The notes below the pieces were generated by a model. It saw only the letters and a list, made by a program, of their open reading frames with translations. It made no database searches and was not told the origin of the DNA. Both the position numbers and the translations under genes were made by a program. Below, piece after piece: positions 7,144 through 15,995 of a stretch of DNA of 64,000 nt. Source of the stretch: Nitrobacter sp051912485 (GTDB lineage Bacteria > Pseudomonadota > Alphaproteobacteria > Rhizobiales > Xanthobacteraceae); assembly GCF_051912485.1 (NCBI RefSeq), contig NZ_CP196822.1:682001-746000 (forward strand). The letters are read 5' to 3'. Numbering within the stretch: the stretch's first letter is position 1; each line of letters starts with the position of its first letter.

Positions 7144-8691
7144 CTATCCCGAAACAAAGACGACCTCGACGCGCCGCGGCGTCGCAGTGCCGGCCTTGCC
7201 GTTTCCGGTCTCGTTGCCCACCAAGAGTTGCAATCCGATGGCACTGGGGATGGTTCCGGCCGAACCATAGACGCGCTGGAGTGCGTCGGTGAGATCAAGG
7301 ACGAAGGACGGAAGGTCGTGGTCGCCATGGGCGCCGTGGCCGCCCCCGCCGTGATCGAGCACGGCAAAGCTCCCGACGTAGCGGGGATCCGACATGGAGG
7401 CATCGGCCGGGACAGGTTCGTCACCCAGATAGATGTGGATCGTCGTGGTGCTCGGATCGGTGATGGCGACATTACGAAGAATGGCGAGCGCGCGGCTTCC
7501 GCGGGCCGATGCTTCGCGGGCAGCGGAGAAGTCCATCGTTTCGAACCCCGAGCCGACCGGAACGCTCCGGACGACGCCTTGCAAGGCAGCCTTCGGCACG
7601 TTGATCTTGAGCGCCAGCGCCGCCTCGGGTGTCGCACTCTCGGTATTCTCAACTACGGCGGTCGCGACCTTGTCGGTATTGATGTTGGCGGCAGTCGGTG
7701 CTCCGAGGATGGTGTTGAGCGAACGCTCCAAAGTCATCGTTCGGGCGATGTTTGAGGCCACCGCCGTTGGTGCGTTAAAGCCGTAGCTGTAACCGAGCGT
7801 TTCAGGAACGTAGAGGTCGGACACTTTCGGCGACCAGAATGATCCGTCTGGATTGAGGAAGTTTTCCTTAAACGGCATGTTGGTCCAGAACGGGTCGGTG
7901 CTGTTCGCATGCTTGAGATTCCAGAGCGCCCATATCCGGTCGATATTGCCATGGTGCATGAAGAATATCGGATCGCGCGGCGATGCCGCCGTTGGCATCC
8001 AGCCGCCGATGTTGTTGTGGACCTGGTTGTGCGGCGTCGCTTCGAGCGTGCCTTGGACGCCGCCCCCGCCGGTAATCCAGGACGGATCGAGCGAATTCTG
8101 GCCGGCGGGCCGGCTCGTTCCGAAGATCTCGTAAGGCGACGCGTTGAGAATTGTCTTGAGCACCGTGGGTCCGACGATGTTTGACGGCATCGGCTTGGTC
8201 GGCGGCCACGTTCGTTTCCTGCCGTCCTCGTTCACGCGCAGCCAGTTGGTCTTTCCGTCGGGAGTCTTCTCCGGCAGGAATACCTCGGGAAGCGTTGGAT
8301 TCGCCGTCCAGTCCCAGTAGGGCAAGGCGAAGTCGTCGTTCTTCGTCAGATGCCGGACGATGCGTTCGTACATCGCCGTGAACGCGCGGTGCCACGGCAG
8401 GAAGTACCAGTCGCCGTGCGGGCAGTAGCGGAATCCGGTGTTGATGTTGCCGTGAAAATTCGCGAGCTGCACCCAGTTGAACTTATCATTGGCCGGCTTC
8501 TGCTTCATGATGCCGACCGCATCGCGATAAGTCGCAACGATCGGGTCGTTCCAGGCAAGCCCTTGCAGCGAACGCCGGATCGGAGGTGCCTTGGGTGCCG
8601 CGAGCGCGCGCATCGCTGTCATATTCGCGGCGATGAGCCCGGCACCGATCGCGCCGCCCTGCAAAAGAACTGTCCGCCGTGTCGTTGTCAT
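7144..8691 (-). CDS. Tyrosinase-family copper oxidase, Tat-exported
   Basis: A 515-residue protein starting at MTTTRRTVLLQ with a GGGG ribosome site. The twin-arginine signal (TRRTVLLQGGAIGAG, ending near ALAAP) sends the folded enzyme to the periplasm. The CuA site is visible as H80 (NFHGN), H92 (CPHGDWYFLPWHR) and H101; the CuB site as H221/H225 (PHNQVHNNIGG) and the HH pair near 246 (DPIFFMHHGNIDRIW). These are the six type-3 copper ligands, so an active phenol or catechol oxidase is likely. The region after about residue 370 is a C-terminal beta domain with a Gly/His-rich loop. The natural substrate is unknown; melanin formation or polyphenol handling are options. An upstream in-frame extension to 8832 lacks signal-peptide logic and was rejected. 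Confidence 0.9.
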   Translation of the reverse strand: MTTTRRTVLLQGGAIGAGLIAANMTAMRALAAPKAPPIRRSLQGLAWNDPIVATYRDAVGIMKQKPANDKFNWVQLANFHGNINTGFRYCPHGDWYFLPWHRAFTAMYERIVRHLTKNDDFALPYWDWTANPTLPEVFLPEKTPDGKTNWLRVNEDGRKRTWPPTKPMPSNIVGPTVLKTILNASPYEIFGTSRPAGQNSLDPSWITGGGGVQGTLEATPHNQVHNNIGGWMPTAASPRDPIFFMHHGNIDRIWALWNLKHANSTDPFWTNMPFKENFLNPDGSFWSPKVSDLYVPETLGYSYGFNAPTAVASNIARTMTLERSLNTILGAPTAANINTDKVATAVVENTESATPEAALALKINVPKAALQGVVRSVPVGSGFETMDFSAAREASARGSRALAILRNVAITDPSTTTIHIYLGDEPVPADASMSDPRYVGSFAVLDHGGGGHGAHGDHDLPSFVLDLTDALQRVYGSAGTIPSAIGLQLLVGNETGNGKAGTATPRRVEVVFVSG

Positions 8692-9213
8692 GTCGTCACC
8701 CCTTTTGGCCGCTAGTCCGCAGCGAAAGTCCGCATGTCGTTTGATTGCGAAAGAAACAGCATGATCGCAGTTCAAAATCTGCGCGTGCCAAAAAATGTAG
8801 TCAACGATTTGGGGGGATTGCGTACGCGGCACACGCAGGCTTGCTGCCGCTTTGATGAACGCTGAGTTAAGCTAATCCGACGAACTCAAATGAGACTGAC
8901 GTGGCGCTTGTTGAACGCCTACGTGTCGTGTTCGGATCGTTCGATAAAGTCAGGCATATCGGCAATGCTGTACGAGCGGCATCTGCGGTTAGCGATGATG
9001 ACCGACAGTAATCTGGCCGGATAGCAATAGAAGACGGGACTAGCGCGTCTTCTTCGCAAAGCTAGAACGACGTTGCCCAAAAGCGTTAATCGCTTGGGCA
9101 ACGCACAGGCGGCGCGTTCGTTGAGGCCGATTGTGAAAGGTTTCGCGCGAAAAAACGATAGCCCTATCGAAGCTTCGAAGAGCGCTATTGGCGTTCAACG
9201 GACGGCGGGAAAA
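8692..9213. other. Long noncoding stretch
   Basis: About 520 bases between the tyrosinase start and the stop of a small leftward gene. Short frames here have poor composition and no ribosome sites. The only structure I see is the hairpin at 9071-9103, listed separately. The tyrosinase promoter must lie in the left part, but no clear motif was found. Confidence 0.4.
9071..9103. repeat. Inverted repeat / hairpin
   Basis: CGTTGCCCAA at 9071 pairs with TTGGGCAACG ending at 9103, extended by GCG/CGC after a 2-base bulge, around a TTAAT loop. There is no T-run on either side, so it is more likely an operator or RNA structure than a terminator. Confidence 0.5.
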
Positions 9214-9444
9214 CTACAATTGCTCTGCGACCGTGCCCAGCAATTTCTTGGCTTCTGCCCGCGCCAATTTTTCATAATGAAAGAAGGGAAACTTGTCGCT
9301 CTTCTCCAGAAGAACCTCGAGTTGGATTGACCGCCTCGTATCTGTATCGGAATCCACTACGTCGATCAAAAGCCTGCCCCAAAGTTTTCCGAAAGGGGCG
9401 TGATCGTCCAGTGCAAACTTCGTGTCGTCTAACTTGAAAGGCAT
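9214..9444 (-). CDS. Small hypothetical protein
   Basis: A 76-residue protein if started at MPFKLDDTKF, chosen because GAGGACCGG lies just upstream. The sequence (WGRLLIDVVDSDTDTRRSIQLEVLLE, continuing to a helical KLARAEAKKLLG end) looks like a small alpha/beta protein. A longer in-frame start at 9618 would add a Pro-rich, non-protein-like leader and is not favoured. Function is unknown. Confidence 0.5.
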   Translation of the reverse strand: MPFKLDDTKFALDDHAPFGKLWGRLLIDVVDSDTDTRRSIQLEVLLEKSDKFPFFHYEKLARAEAKKLLGTVAEQL

Positions 9445-9836
9445 CCCGGTCCTCATTTTGATTCGAAGGCTCAGACAATAGGCCTTGATTGGCCTTCCGA
9501 ATAGCTCGGTACCGGGCTGTGATGCAACCGGCGAATCCGGGTTGCGAGGATATTCCGGATGTGCAAGGGGCCGGATTGTCGGTTCGGGTGCCGGTTTTGT
9601 CCTCGCCGACAGCGGCATTTTGCCGGACCCGTAACTCCCGGGGGCCTCAAGTCCCCGTCTTGGTCAGCGGATGGCTTGATCGCCGGCCGCCCCATACCCA
9701 GATCGGTTTGACGCGTGGCGGCTCATGAATCGCCGCAAGGACAAACGAGTGTCCCGAATCCGGGGTGCACGTCACGGTGCGTATGCCCGAATCGGATTGC
9801 AGGAGCGATCCAAGCGCAAAACAGGGAGGGACGGAC
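9445..9836. other. Noncoding stretch upstream of msrA
   Basis: About 390 bases between the divergent small hypothetical gene and msrA. Both promoters should be here. I found no convincing gene, repeat or motif. Confidence 0.4.
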
Positions 9837-10376
9837 ATGACAGCTTCAAAGGAACGCGCGGTCCTCGCCGGAGGGTGCTTCTGGGGCATGCAGGATCTGC
9901 TGCGCCGGTATTCCGGCGTGATCTCAACCCGGGTCGGCTACTCCGGCGGCGAAGTGCCGAACGCGACATACCGCAACCATGGCAGCCATGCCGAGGCCAT
10001 CGAAATCACCTTCGATCCGAAAACGATCAGCTATCGGCAACTGCTGGAATTCTTTTTCCAGATCCACGACCCCAGCACACCGAACCGACAGGGCAACGAT
10101 CGCGGCGCGAGCTACCGTTCCGCGATCTTCTACACGAGCGACGAGCAGAAGCGGATCGCGGAAGATACCATCGCCGACGTCGATGCGTCCGGTCTTTGGC
10201 CGGGGAGGGTGGTCACGGAGCTTGCGCCGGTCGGACCGTTCTGGGAGGCGGAGCCCGAGCATCAGGATTATCTGGAGCGCTATCCGGACGGCTATACCTG
10301 CCACTTCGTCCGGCCGAACTGGAAACTGCCGCGCAGGCAGGAGGCCGGTCAGGCGATGGCCGGTGGAACCCGTTGA
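9837..10376 (+). CDS. msrA: Peptide-methionine (S)-S-oxide reductase MsrA
   Basis: A 179-residue enzyme that reduces methionine-S-sulfoxide in proteins. The catalytic GCFWG motif is at the N-terminus (GGCFWGMQDLL), followed by the family signatures GYSGGEVPNATYRNHGSHAEA, FFQIHDPSTPNRQGND and YRSAIFY, and HQDYLERYPDGYTCHFVRPNW at the end. The start at MTASKERAV is set by GGGAGGGAC seven bases upstream; a longer frame exists but has no signal peptide. The enzyme is cytoplasmic. There is only one resolving region and no MsrB fusion. It is monocistronic, with mobA convergent on its right. Confidence 0.93.
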   Translation: MTASKERAVLAGGCFWGMQDLLRRYSGVISTRVGYSGGEVPNATYRNHGSHAEAIEITFDPKTISYRQLLEFFFQIHDPSTPNRQGNDRGASYRSAIFYTSDEQKRIAEDTIADVDASGLWPGRVVTELAPVGPFWEAEPEHQDYLERYPDGYTCHFVRPNWKLPRRQEAGQAMAGGTR

Positions 10377-10461
10377 GGGTAGCCGAAAGCTTCCGATGCC
10401 CATGGCCGCTGGATCGTCCCGGGCGCGACCCGCCCGCCCGCGCCGGACTGGGTCATCGATC

Positions 10462-11139
10462 TCATGAGGCCGCGCAGGCGGCCGAACTGTCCGCGGCGTC
10501 CAGCGCCACGAGCCGCTCGGCTTCGGCAAGATCGTCAGCGGTGTTGATATTGAAGAAAGGGTCGAACGGTACGGTCGGCCATGACACAGTGGCGAGCCGG
10601 TAGCGCTCGGTCCAGCGATCGACCTTTCTGACACCTTCGGAGGTTAGTGCCTGACGCAGTTCGTCGCGCAGCGTCACGTTCCAAAGGCCGATCACAGGAT
10701 GCGACCGCCCGCTCGAGGCGACGACTGCAAGCTGGGCATCCTGTTCGTTCCGCGCACGATGCAGCCGCGCTACCAGATCGCGTGGCAGGAACGGGCAGTC
10801 TCCCGGCGCGCTCACGATCCATTGGATTCCTGATTGTTGCTCCGCCGCCCAGTCGAGAGCAGCCAAAATCCCTGCGAGAGGGCCCGGAAAATCCGCCACG
10901 GTATCGGCGATCACCGGCAGGCCGAATGCCGTAAACCGTTCCGGATCGCCATTGGCGTTGAGGACAAGGCCGCCGCATTGGGACGCAAGCCGCGCGATGA
11001 CGCGGGCCAGAATGGTTTGCCCGCCGATCTGACGCATCGGCTTGTCGCCGCCGCCGATGCGCCGCGCAAGGCCGCCGGCAAGAATGACGGCGGGAGTCGG
11101 CGGGTATTCTGTCGGGGAGGCTGCGTCGATGCTGGTCAT
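10462..11139 (-). CDS. mobA: Molybdenum cofactor guanylyltransferase MobA
   Basis: A 225-residue nucleotidyltransferase attaching GMP to molybdopterin to make the bis-MGD form of the cofactor. The GTP-binding loop is LAGGLARRIGGGDKPMRQIGG, matching the MobA signature apart from R-I for R-M. Also visible are VLNANGDPERF, DTVADFPGPLAGILAAL, SAPGDCPFLP (metal-binding Asp) and FFNINTADDLAEAE near the end. I start at MTSIDAASP; the frame is open further but the extra residues do not resemble MobA. It is divergent from the TusA-like gene at 11278, which could share its cofactor-related role (sulfur delivery to molybdoenzymes). Confidence 0.92.
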   Translation of the reverse strand: MTSIDAASPTEYPPTPAVILAGGLARRIGGGDKPMRQIGGQTILARVIARLASQCGGLVLNANGDPERFTAFGLPVIADTVADFPGPLAGILAALDWAAEQQSGIQWIVSAPGDCPFLPRDLVARLHRARNEQDAQLAVVASSGRSHPVIGLWNVTLRDELRQALTSEGVRKVDRWTERYRLATVSWPTVPFDPFFNINTADDLAEAERLVALDAADSSAACAAS

Positions 11140-11277
11140 GAGGCGTCCGGTCCGCAGAACAATAGGATGTGATTGGCTGGAAAACATCCCCGAAACGGAA
11201 CTGGATTGGAGCCAATGTAAGACAGACGTGGCAGTCCCCCGGTTGACGGTCCGGTCGGGATTCGCCATGTTTATCTG

Positions 11278-11571
11278 ATGCTGATAACGAAACTCGATCT
11301 GACCGGGCTGAAGTGCCCCATGCCGGGGCTAGAGACCCGTAAGGCATTGAAATCGTTGGCACCTGGCGAACAGCTGGAGGTGCAATGCACCGACCCGCTC
11401 TCGGTGATCGAAATTCCGAACGTGATCCGGGAGACCGGCGATTCCGTGGAAATCACCGAACGCGCGGAGAGGCGGATCGTTTTCCTCATCAAAAAAGCGG
11501 GAGCGTCCTCCTCGCTGGAGGACCGCATCGGATCGCTGTCGCTGCGGTCCTTGTGCCCCTATACCAAGTGA
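11278..11571 (+). CDS. TusA/SirA-family sulfur carrier
   Basis: A 97-residue protein with the TusA fold signature LDLTGLKCPMPGLETRKALK; the Cys of the CPxP motif is the expected persulfide carrier. LEVQCTDPLSVIEIPNVIRETGD matches the second half of the family. The C-terminus (about residues 75-97) is a short extension with a further Cys. Members either deliver sulfur for tRNA thiolation or for formate dehydrogenase and molybdenum cofactor maturation. The divergent mobA gene favours the latter, but this is inference. It is cytoplasmic. Confidence 0.85.
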   Translation: MLITKLDLTGLKCPMPGLETRKALKSLAPGEQLEVQCTDPLSVIEIPNVIRETGDSVEITERAERRIVFLIKKAGASSSLEDRIGSLSLRSLCPYTK

Positions 11572-11579
11572 CGCCGCCA

Positions 11580-11597
11580 GTGGGCCGTCGAGCCCAC
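11580..11597. terminator. Short hairpin between convergent genes
   Basis: GTGGGC and GCCCAC form a 6-bp stem with a 6-base loop between the stop of the TusA-like gene and the stop of hemE. There is no T-run, so termination activity is uncertain. Confidence 0.35.
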
Positions 11598-11630
11598 AGA
11601 CGACGGGCGAGACGGTCAATTCGCCACGAG

Positions 11631-12683
11631 CTATTTGAGCGAGCCGTTACCGCGCACTCGGCGGATCATCTGTTCGACGTGCGGGATCGGCGTTTCTGGT
11701 TGAATGCCGTGGCCGAGATTGAAGATCAGCCGACCTCCGGCAAAATTTGTCAGCACGTCATCGACTGAGCGATCGAGCGCGGCACCCCCTGCGATCAGCG
11801 CCAGCGGATCGAGATTGCCCTGAACGGCAACACGGCTCTGAACCTTCTCCCGGATCAATGACGGTTCGGCGGTCCAGTCGATGCTGACGGCATCGACGCC
11901 GGTCGCCTCGATATAGGACGGCAGCAGCGCGCCGGCGCCGCGGGGAAACCCGATGATTTTCGCATCCGGAACCTGGCTGCGCACGCCTGCGACGATGCGT
12001 TTGGTTGGTTCGATCGACCAGCGCGCGAACTCGCGCGGCGGCAGCACGCCCGCCCAGGTATCGAAAATCTGCAGCGCATCCGCGCCGGCCTTGAGCTGGC
12101 CGAGCAGATAACGGATCGAGTTGTCGACGATGGCATCGATGATCTTTGCGAAGGCGTCGGGGTGGCGATAGGCCATCATCCGCGCCGGGGCCTGATCGGG
12201 CGTGCCCTGTCCGGCGACCATGTAGGTCGCGACCGTCCACGGCGCGCCACAGAAACCGATCAGTGCTGTTTTTGAATCGAGCTCGCGCTTGACGCGGCGC
12301 AGCGCCTCGAACACCGGCTCGAGTTTCGTCATGTCGGCTTCGCGCGAAAGCGTTGCGACCTTGTCCGGCGTATCCAGCGGATCGAGCCGCGGGCCTTCGC
12401 CCACCTCAAAGCGCACCGAGCGCCCGAGTGCGTAGGGAATCACCAGAATGTCAGAGAAGATGATCGCGGCGTCGAATGCGAAGCGGCGGATCGGCTGCAA
12501 CGTCACCTCGGCGGCGAATTCCGGCGTAAAGCAGAGGTCAAGAAAGCCGCCCGCTTTCGCGCGCAACTCGCGATATTCGGGCAGGTAACGGCCGGCCTGC
12601 CGCATCATCCAGATCGGCGGCACGGCATGACGGCGGCCCGAAAGCACCTCGAGAAATGGCTTGATGGTCGAATTCTGGTCCAA
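11631..12683 (-). CDS. hemE: Uroporphyrinogen decarboxylase HemE
   Basis: A 350-residue enzyme that removes four acetate carboxyls from uroporphyrinogen III to give coproporphyrinogen III in heme and bacteriochlorophyll synthesis. The N-terminal signature PPIWMMRQAGRYLPEYRELR is intact, as are the substrate-binding FSDILVIPYALG, IGFCGAPWTVATYMV, and the C-terminal NLGHGIQPETPIPHVE. The length fits only if translation begins at the TTG codon giving (M)DQNSTIKPF, since no in-frame ATG is near; a GGA lies about 9 bases upstream. Gene neighbours here are an ABC exporter and tusA/mobA, not the hemE-hemH-rho or origin-linked arrangement known in several alphaproteobacteria. Confidence 0.92.
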   Translation of the reverse strand: MDQNSTIKPFLEVLSGRRHAVPPIWMMRQAGRYLPEYRELRAKAGGFLDLCFTPEFAAEVTLQPIRRFAFDAAIIFSDILVIPYALGRSVRFEVGEGPRLDPLDTPDKVATLSREADMTKLEPVFEALRRVKRELDSKTALIGFCGAPWTVATYMVAGQGTPDQAPARMMAYRHPDAFAKIIDAIVDNSIRYLLGQLKAGADALQIFDTWAGVLPPREFARWSIEPTKRIVAGVRSQVPDAKIIGFPRGAGALLPSYIEATGVDAVSIDWTAEPSLIREKVQSRVAVQGNLDPLALIAGGAALDRSVDDVLTNFAGGRLIFNLGHGIQPETPIPHVEQMIRRVRGNGSLK

Positions 12684-12854
12684 GGCATGTTCCGTGAATG
12701 GGTGTGTTTCCGGGTGGTCTGATACACGACCGGCAGGGTCTTGGCCACGGCGCCTTTCGTACCGAATGCATCGGCTTTGCCGCTCGGGATTCACTGCGCC
12801 GAAATATCTTCGATCCAGTCTGTGCGACCGATGCAGCGGAGATCGTCCCCCTTC

Positions 12855-13613
12855 ATGAGCCTGGAGCAGCAAACACCCGCACTCACTGTGCGAGGGTTAA
12901 CGAAGCATTTCGACCGTCCGGCCGTCGACGGCCTCGATCTGACGATCCGGTCCGGCGAATTCTACGCACTGCTCGGGCCCAATGGTGCGGGCAAGACCAC
13001 GACGCTGCGGATGGTCGCGGGCCTGCTGCGGCCGGATGCGGGTACGGTGTCGCTGCTCGGAATCGATGCGCTGAAGGATCCGGTTCGCGCCAAGCAGATC
13101 ATGGCGTGGGTGTCCGACGAGCCGATGATCTACGACAAGCTGACGCCGCTGGAATACCTGGAATTCGTCGCCGGCCTATGGGGCTGCGACCCGGCGGCGT
13201 CGGAGCTGGCGGCGCGGGGTCTTCTCGCATCGCTCGGGCTTGCCGCCCATCTCGATGAGCGCTGCGAGCGATTTTCCAAGGGCATGCGGCAGAAGGTAGC
13301 GCTGGCAGGTGCGCTGGTTCATGATCCCAGGCTGATCATTCTCGACGAGCCGCTCACGGGTCTCGATGCGGTGTCGGCGCGTCACGTCAAAGGCCTGCTG
13401 CAGGAGCGCGTGCGCGGCGGTGATACCGTCATCATGACCACGCACATTCTTGAGGTCGCCGAGCGTATGGCCGACCGGATCGGCGTCATCGCCGGCGGCA
13501 GGCTGATCGCCGAGGGAACGCTCGAAGAGTTGCGGCAATTGAACGGCGAAAACCATACCAGCCTTGAGGACACGTTTCTCGCGCTTGTCGACAAAGACGC
13601 AGTTGCGGCATGA
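12855..13613 (+). CDS. ABC exporter ATP-binding protein
   Basis: A 252-residue ATPase of the ABC-2 (CcmA-like) type. The Walker A is GPNGAGKTT, the signature is the atypical FSKGMRQK, the Walker B is LIILDEP, followed by the D-loop and the switch His (TTHILEVAERM). The stop overlaps the start of the permease gene by 4 bases (ATGA), so the two are translationally coupled and form one transporter. The substrate is unknown. It is divergent from hemE, with about 170 bases between starts. Confidence 0.88.
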   Translation: MSLEQQTPALTVRGLTKHFDRPAVDGLDLTIRSGEFYALLGPNGAGKTTTLRMVAGLLRPDAGTVSLLGIDALKDPVRAKQIMAWVSDEPMIYDKLTPLEYLEFVAGLWGCDPAASELAARGLLASLGLAAHLDERCERFSKGMRQKVALAGALVHDPRLIILDEPLTGLDAVSARHVKGLLQERVRGGDTVIMTTHILEVAERMADRIGVIAGGRLIAEGTLEELRQLNGENHTSLEDTFLALVDKDAVAA

Positions 13614-15142
13614 GTTCTGCTCTGCAGCTTGCGTGGTTTGCCCGGCATGAGATTCGCCTGGCGTGGCGCGACTGGCTTTCGATGCTGACGGCGGGGCGCA
13701 AGCGCCGCACCCGCAACGTCGCCATCGGCCTCATGGTATTCGCCGCGCTGATGCATCTGCTGGCCTATGCCGTTGTGGCCCCCTATGCGCAGATGTCGTC
13801 CGATACCGTCGACCGGACGGCGCTGATCGTGACCACCGTGAGCCTGTTTTTGGCCTGGGCGCTGATTTTGTCGCAGGCGATGGAATCGGTCACGCGAGTG
13901 CTCTATTCCCGCGCCGATCTCGATCTCATCATGTCGTCGCCGGTGATGCTGACGAATGTTTTTTCCACCCGCATGGGGGCCATCGCCTTCGCTGTCACCG
14001 CGATGGCGCTGCTGCTGTCCGCGCCGTTCATTGATGCCCTCGCGCTGGCAGGTGGGCCGCATTGGCTGGCCGCCTATGGCGTGATCGCGGCATCAGGCAT
14101 TTCGGCGGCGGCCGTTGCGATCGCGTTGACGATCGGGCTATTTCATCTGATTGGCGCGAAGCGCACGCGGCTGGTCGCACAAGTTTTTGCTGTCATTATC
14201 GGGGCGGGTTTTGTCATCGCGATTCAGATCGCGGCGATCCTCTCCACCAACACGCTGTCGCGTTTCGCCTTGCTCACGTCGAATGCGGTGACCGCCGTCG
14301 CGCCGGAGGAGGGGAGTGTGGTCTGGGTGCCGGTGCGCGCGGCGCTCGGCGATGGCGCGGCATTGCTCGGTCTGCTCGGCGGCAGCCTCGTTCTGCTTGG
14401 GATCACCCTGGCCGTCTTTTCGCCGCGGCTCGGCGACGATGTCATCAGCGCGTCGACGGGCATGGCGTCGGCAACAGCGCGTGGCCGCGCCTTTCGGCCG
14501 TTTCGCGTAGCCTCGCGCGCAAAGACGCTGCGGCGCAAGGAGTTGCTGCTGTTGTGGCGCGATCCGTGGCTGATGTCACAATCGCTGATGCAACTGCTTT
14601 ATCTCATTCCGCCCGCAGTGATGCTGTGGCGAAGCTTTACCGACAGCTCCGCGGCGCTCATGCTGATTACACCGGTTTTGGTTATGGCGGCAGGGCAGCT
14701 CGCGGGGGGGCTGGCGTGGCTGACGATTTCGGGCGAGGACGCGGCCGATCTCGTGGCCACTGCGCCGCTGGCGGCGTCCCGGGTTACCCGCGCCAAGATC
14801 GAGGTGGTGCTCATCGTCATTGCGTTTGCATTCGCGCCGCTGATGTTCGGGCTGGCCGTGCTCTCGGTTTCGCAAGCTGTAGTGACGGCACTTGGAATTG
14901 GAATAGCCGCGGTGTCCGCGACCGCGATCCAGCTCTGGTTTCGCGTCCAGGCCAGGCGAAGCCAGTTTCGGCGCCGCCAAACCTCATCGAGGCTGGCCAC
15001 ATTTGCGGAAGCGTTCTCGTCGATCGGCTGGGCAGCGACCACAGCGCTGGCGCTGGCCATTCCCTTTGCTGCGGTTATTACCGGATTACTGACGATCGGC
15101 ATCATGGCGGCGAGCTGGAAGGTCAGCCCGCGCCGCGATTAA
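13610..15142 (+). CDS. ABC-2 type exporter permease
   Basis: A 510-residue integral membrane protein with roughly eleven or twelve hydrophobic helices (for example VFAALMHLLAYAVVA, ALIVTTVSLFLAWAL, FAVIIGAGFVIAIQIAAIL, LGLLGGSLVLLGITLA, TALALAIPFAAVITG), arranged as two halves joined by a basic cytosolic loop around residue 300 (RAKTLRRKELLLLWRDPWL, a common element of this permease type). The start overlaps the ATPase stop. No substrate can be named. Confidence 0.82.
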   Translation: MSSALQLAWFARHEIRLAWRDWLSMLTAGRKRRTRNVAIGLMVFAALMHLLAYAVVAPYAQMSSDTVDRTALIVTTVSLFLAWALILSQAMESVTRVLYSRADLDLIMSSPVMLTNVFSTRMGAIAFAVTAMALLLSAPFIDALALAGGPHWLAAYGVIAASGISAAAVAIALTIGLFHLIGAKRTRLVAQVFAVIIGAGFVIAIQIAAILSTNTLSRFALLTSNAVTAVAPEEGSVVWVPVRAALGDGAALLGLLGGSLVLLGITLAVFSPRLGDDVISASTGMASATARGRAFRPFRVASRAKTLRRKELLLLWRDPWLMSQSLMQLLYLIPPAVMLWRSFTDSSAALMLITPVLVMAAGQLAGGLAWLTISGEDAADLVATAPLAASRVTRAKIEVVLIVIAFAFAPLMFGLAVLSVSQAVVTALGIGIAAVSATAIQLWFRVQARRSQFRRRQTSSRLATFAEAFSSIGWAATTALALAIPFAAVITGLLTIGIMAASWKVSPRRD

Positions 15143-15219
15143 GTGAGCAATTGGTTCGGATATCTACTGATGCGCGGCGGGCATGCCGCGCATCGCGTTC
15201 GCTGCATTGGGTGTCGGGT

Positions 15220-15918
15220 TTAAGCCGCGTCGACCAGCACAACTTCGGAATCTTCCAGCGCAGTGATGTTCACCGTCGCCTCGTCGCGGATGGCGGCGCC
15301 GTCGCGGGCATTAACGCGTACGCCGTTAACTTCGACCGCGCCCGCCGCGGGGACGAGATACAGATTGCGCGTCCTGTCCGCCGCATAGCTTGCGCTCTCG
15401 CCGACCTTCAGCGTGGTGGCGAGCACGCGCGCATCGGCGCGGATCGGTAGTGCGTCGTTGTCGGCCTCAAATCCGCTGGCGAGCGTGACGAGCTTGCCGG
15501 AGCGGTCGCCTTTCGGGAAAGGCTTTGCGCCCCAGGCGGGTTCGCCACCGTCCTTCGTCGGCTCGATCCAGATCTGGAACAGCGTGGTTTTTACCGGCTC
15601 GAGGTTGTATTCGGAGTGCCGCACACCGGAGCCTGCGCTCATCACCTGCACGTCACCGGCCTCGGTGCGACCCTGGTTACCCATGCTGTCCTGATGGGTG
15701 ATCGCACCTTCGCGAACGTAGGTGATGATTTCCATGTTGGCGTGGGGATGCGCCGGAAATCCGCTGTTCGGCGCGATCTCGTCGTCGTTCCATACGCGCA
15801 GGCTGCCATGTCCCGTGTTCTTGGGGTCGTAGTAGCTGGCGAACGAGAAGTGATGCTTCGCCTTCAGCCAGCCATGGTCGGCGCCGCCGAGTTTGTCGAA
15901 GGGTCTGAGTTCGATCAT
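15220..15918 (-). CDS. Pirin-family protein (bicupin)
   Basis: A 232-residue bicupin. The N-terminal cupin carries the metal motif FPAHPHANMEIITYVREG with the following GDVQVMSAGSGVRHSE, giving the His-His-His-Glu set expected of YhhW-type pirins, some of which oxidise quercetin. The C-terminal cupin (about 140-232) is degenerate. A GGACAGGTC site precedes the start. It lies downstream of an SDR gene in the same direction (77-base gap), both divergent from a LysR regulator, so the three probably form one inducible unit responding to an aromatic or electrophilic compound (inference). Confidence 0.88.
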   Translation of the reverse strand: MIELRPFDKLGGADHGWLKAKHHFSFASYYDPKNTGHGSLRVWNDDEIAPNSGFPAHPHANMEIITYVREGAITHQDSMGNQGRTEAGDVQVMSAGSGVRHSEYNLEPVKTTLFQIWIEPTKDGGEPAWGAKPFPKGDRSGKLVTLASGFEADNDALPIRADARVLATTLKVGESASYAADRTRNLYLVPAAGAVEVNGVRVNARDGAAIRDEATVNITALEDSEVVLVDAA

Positions 15919-15995
15919 GACCTGTCCTTTTTAAGCTTGCGTTGAATCTCTGGAGGGCGCCGCCGAGCCGATGTCGTGCCCGGCGTTGCTGGGGT

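Noticed and set aside
9445..9618. Upstream extension of the small gene at 9214-9444
   Set aside because: The extra part is Pro/Arg-rich without structure, and GAGGACCGG fits the internal start.
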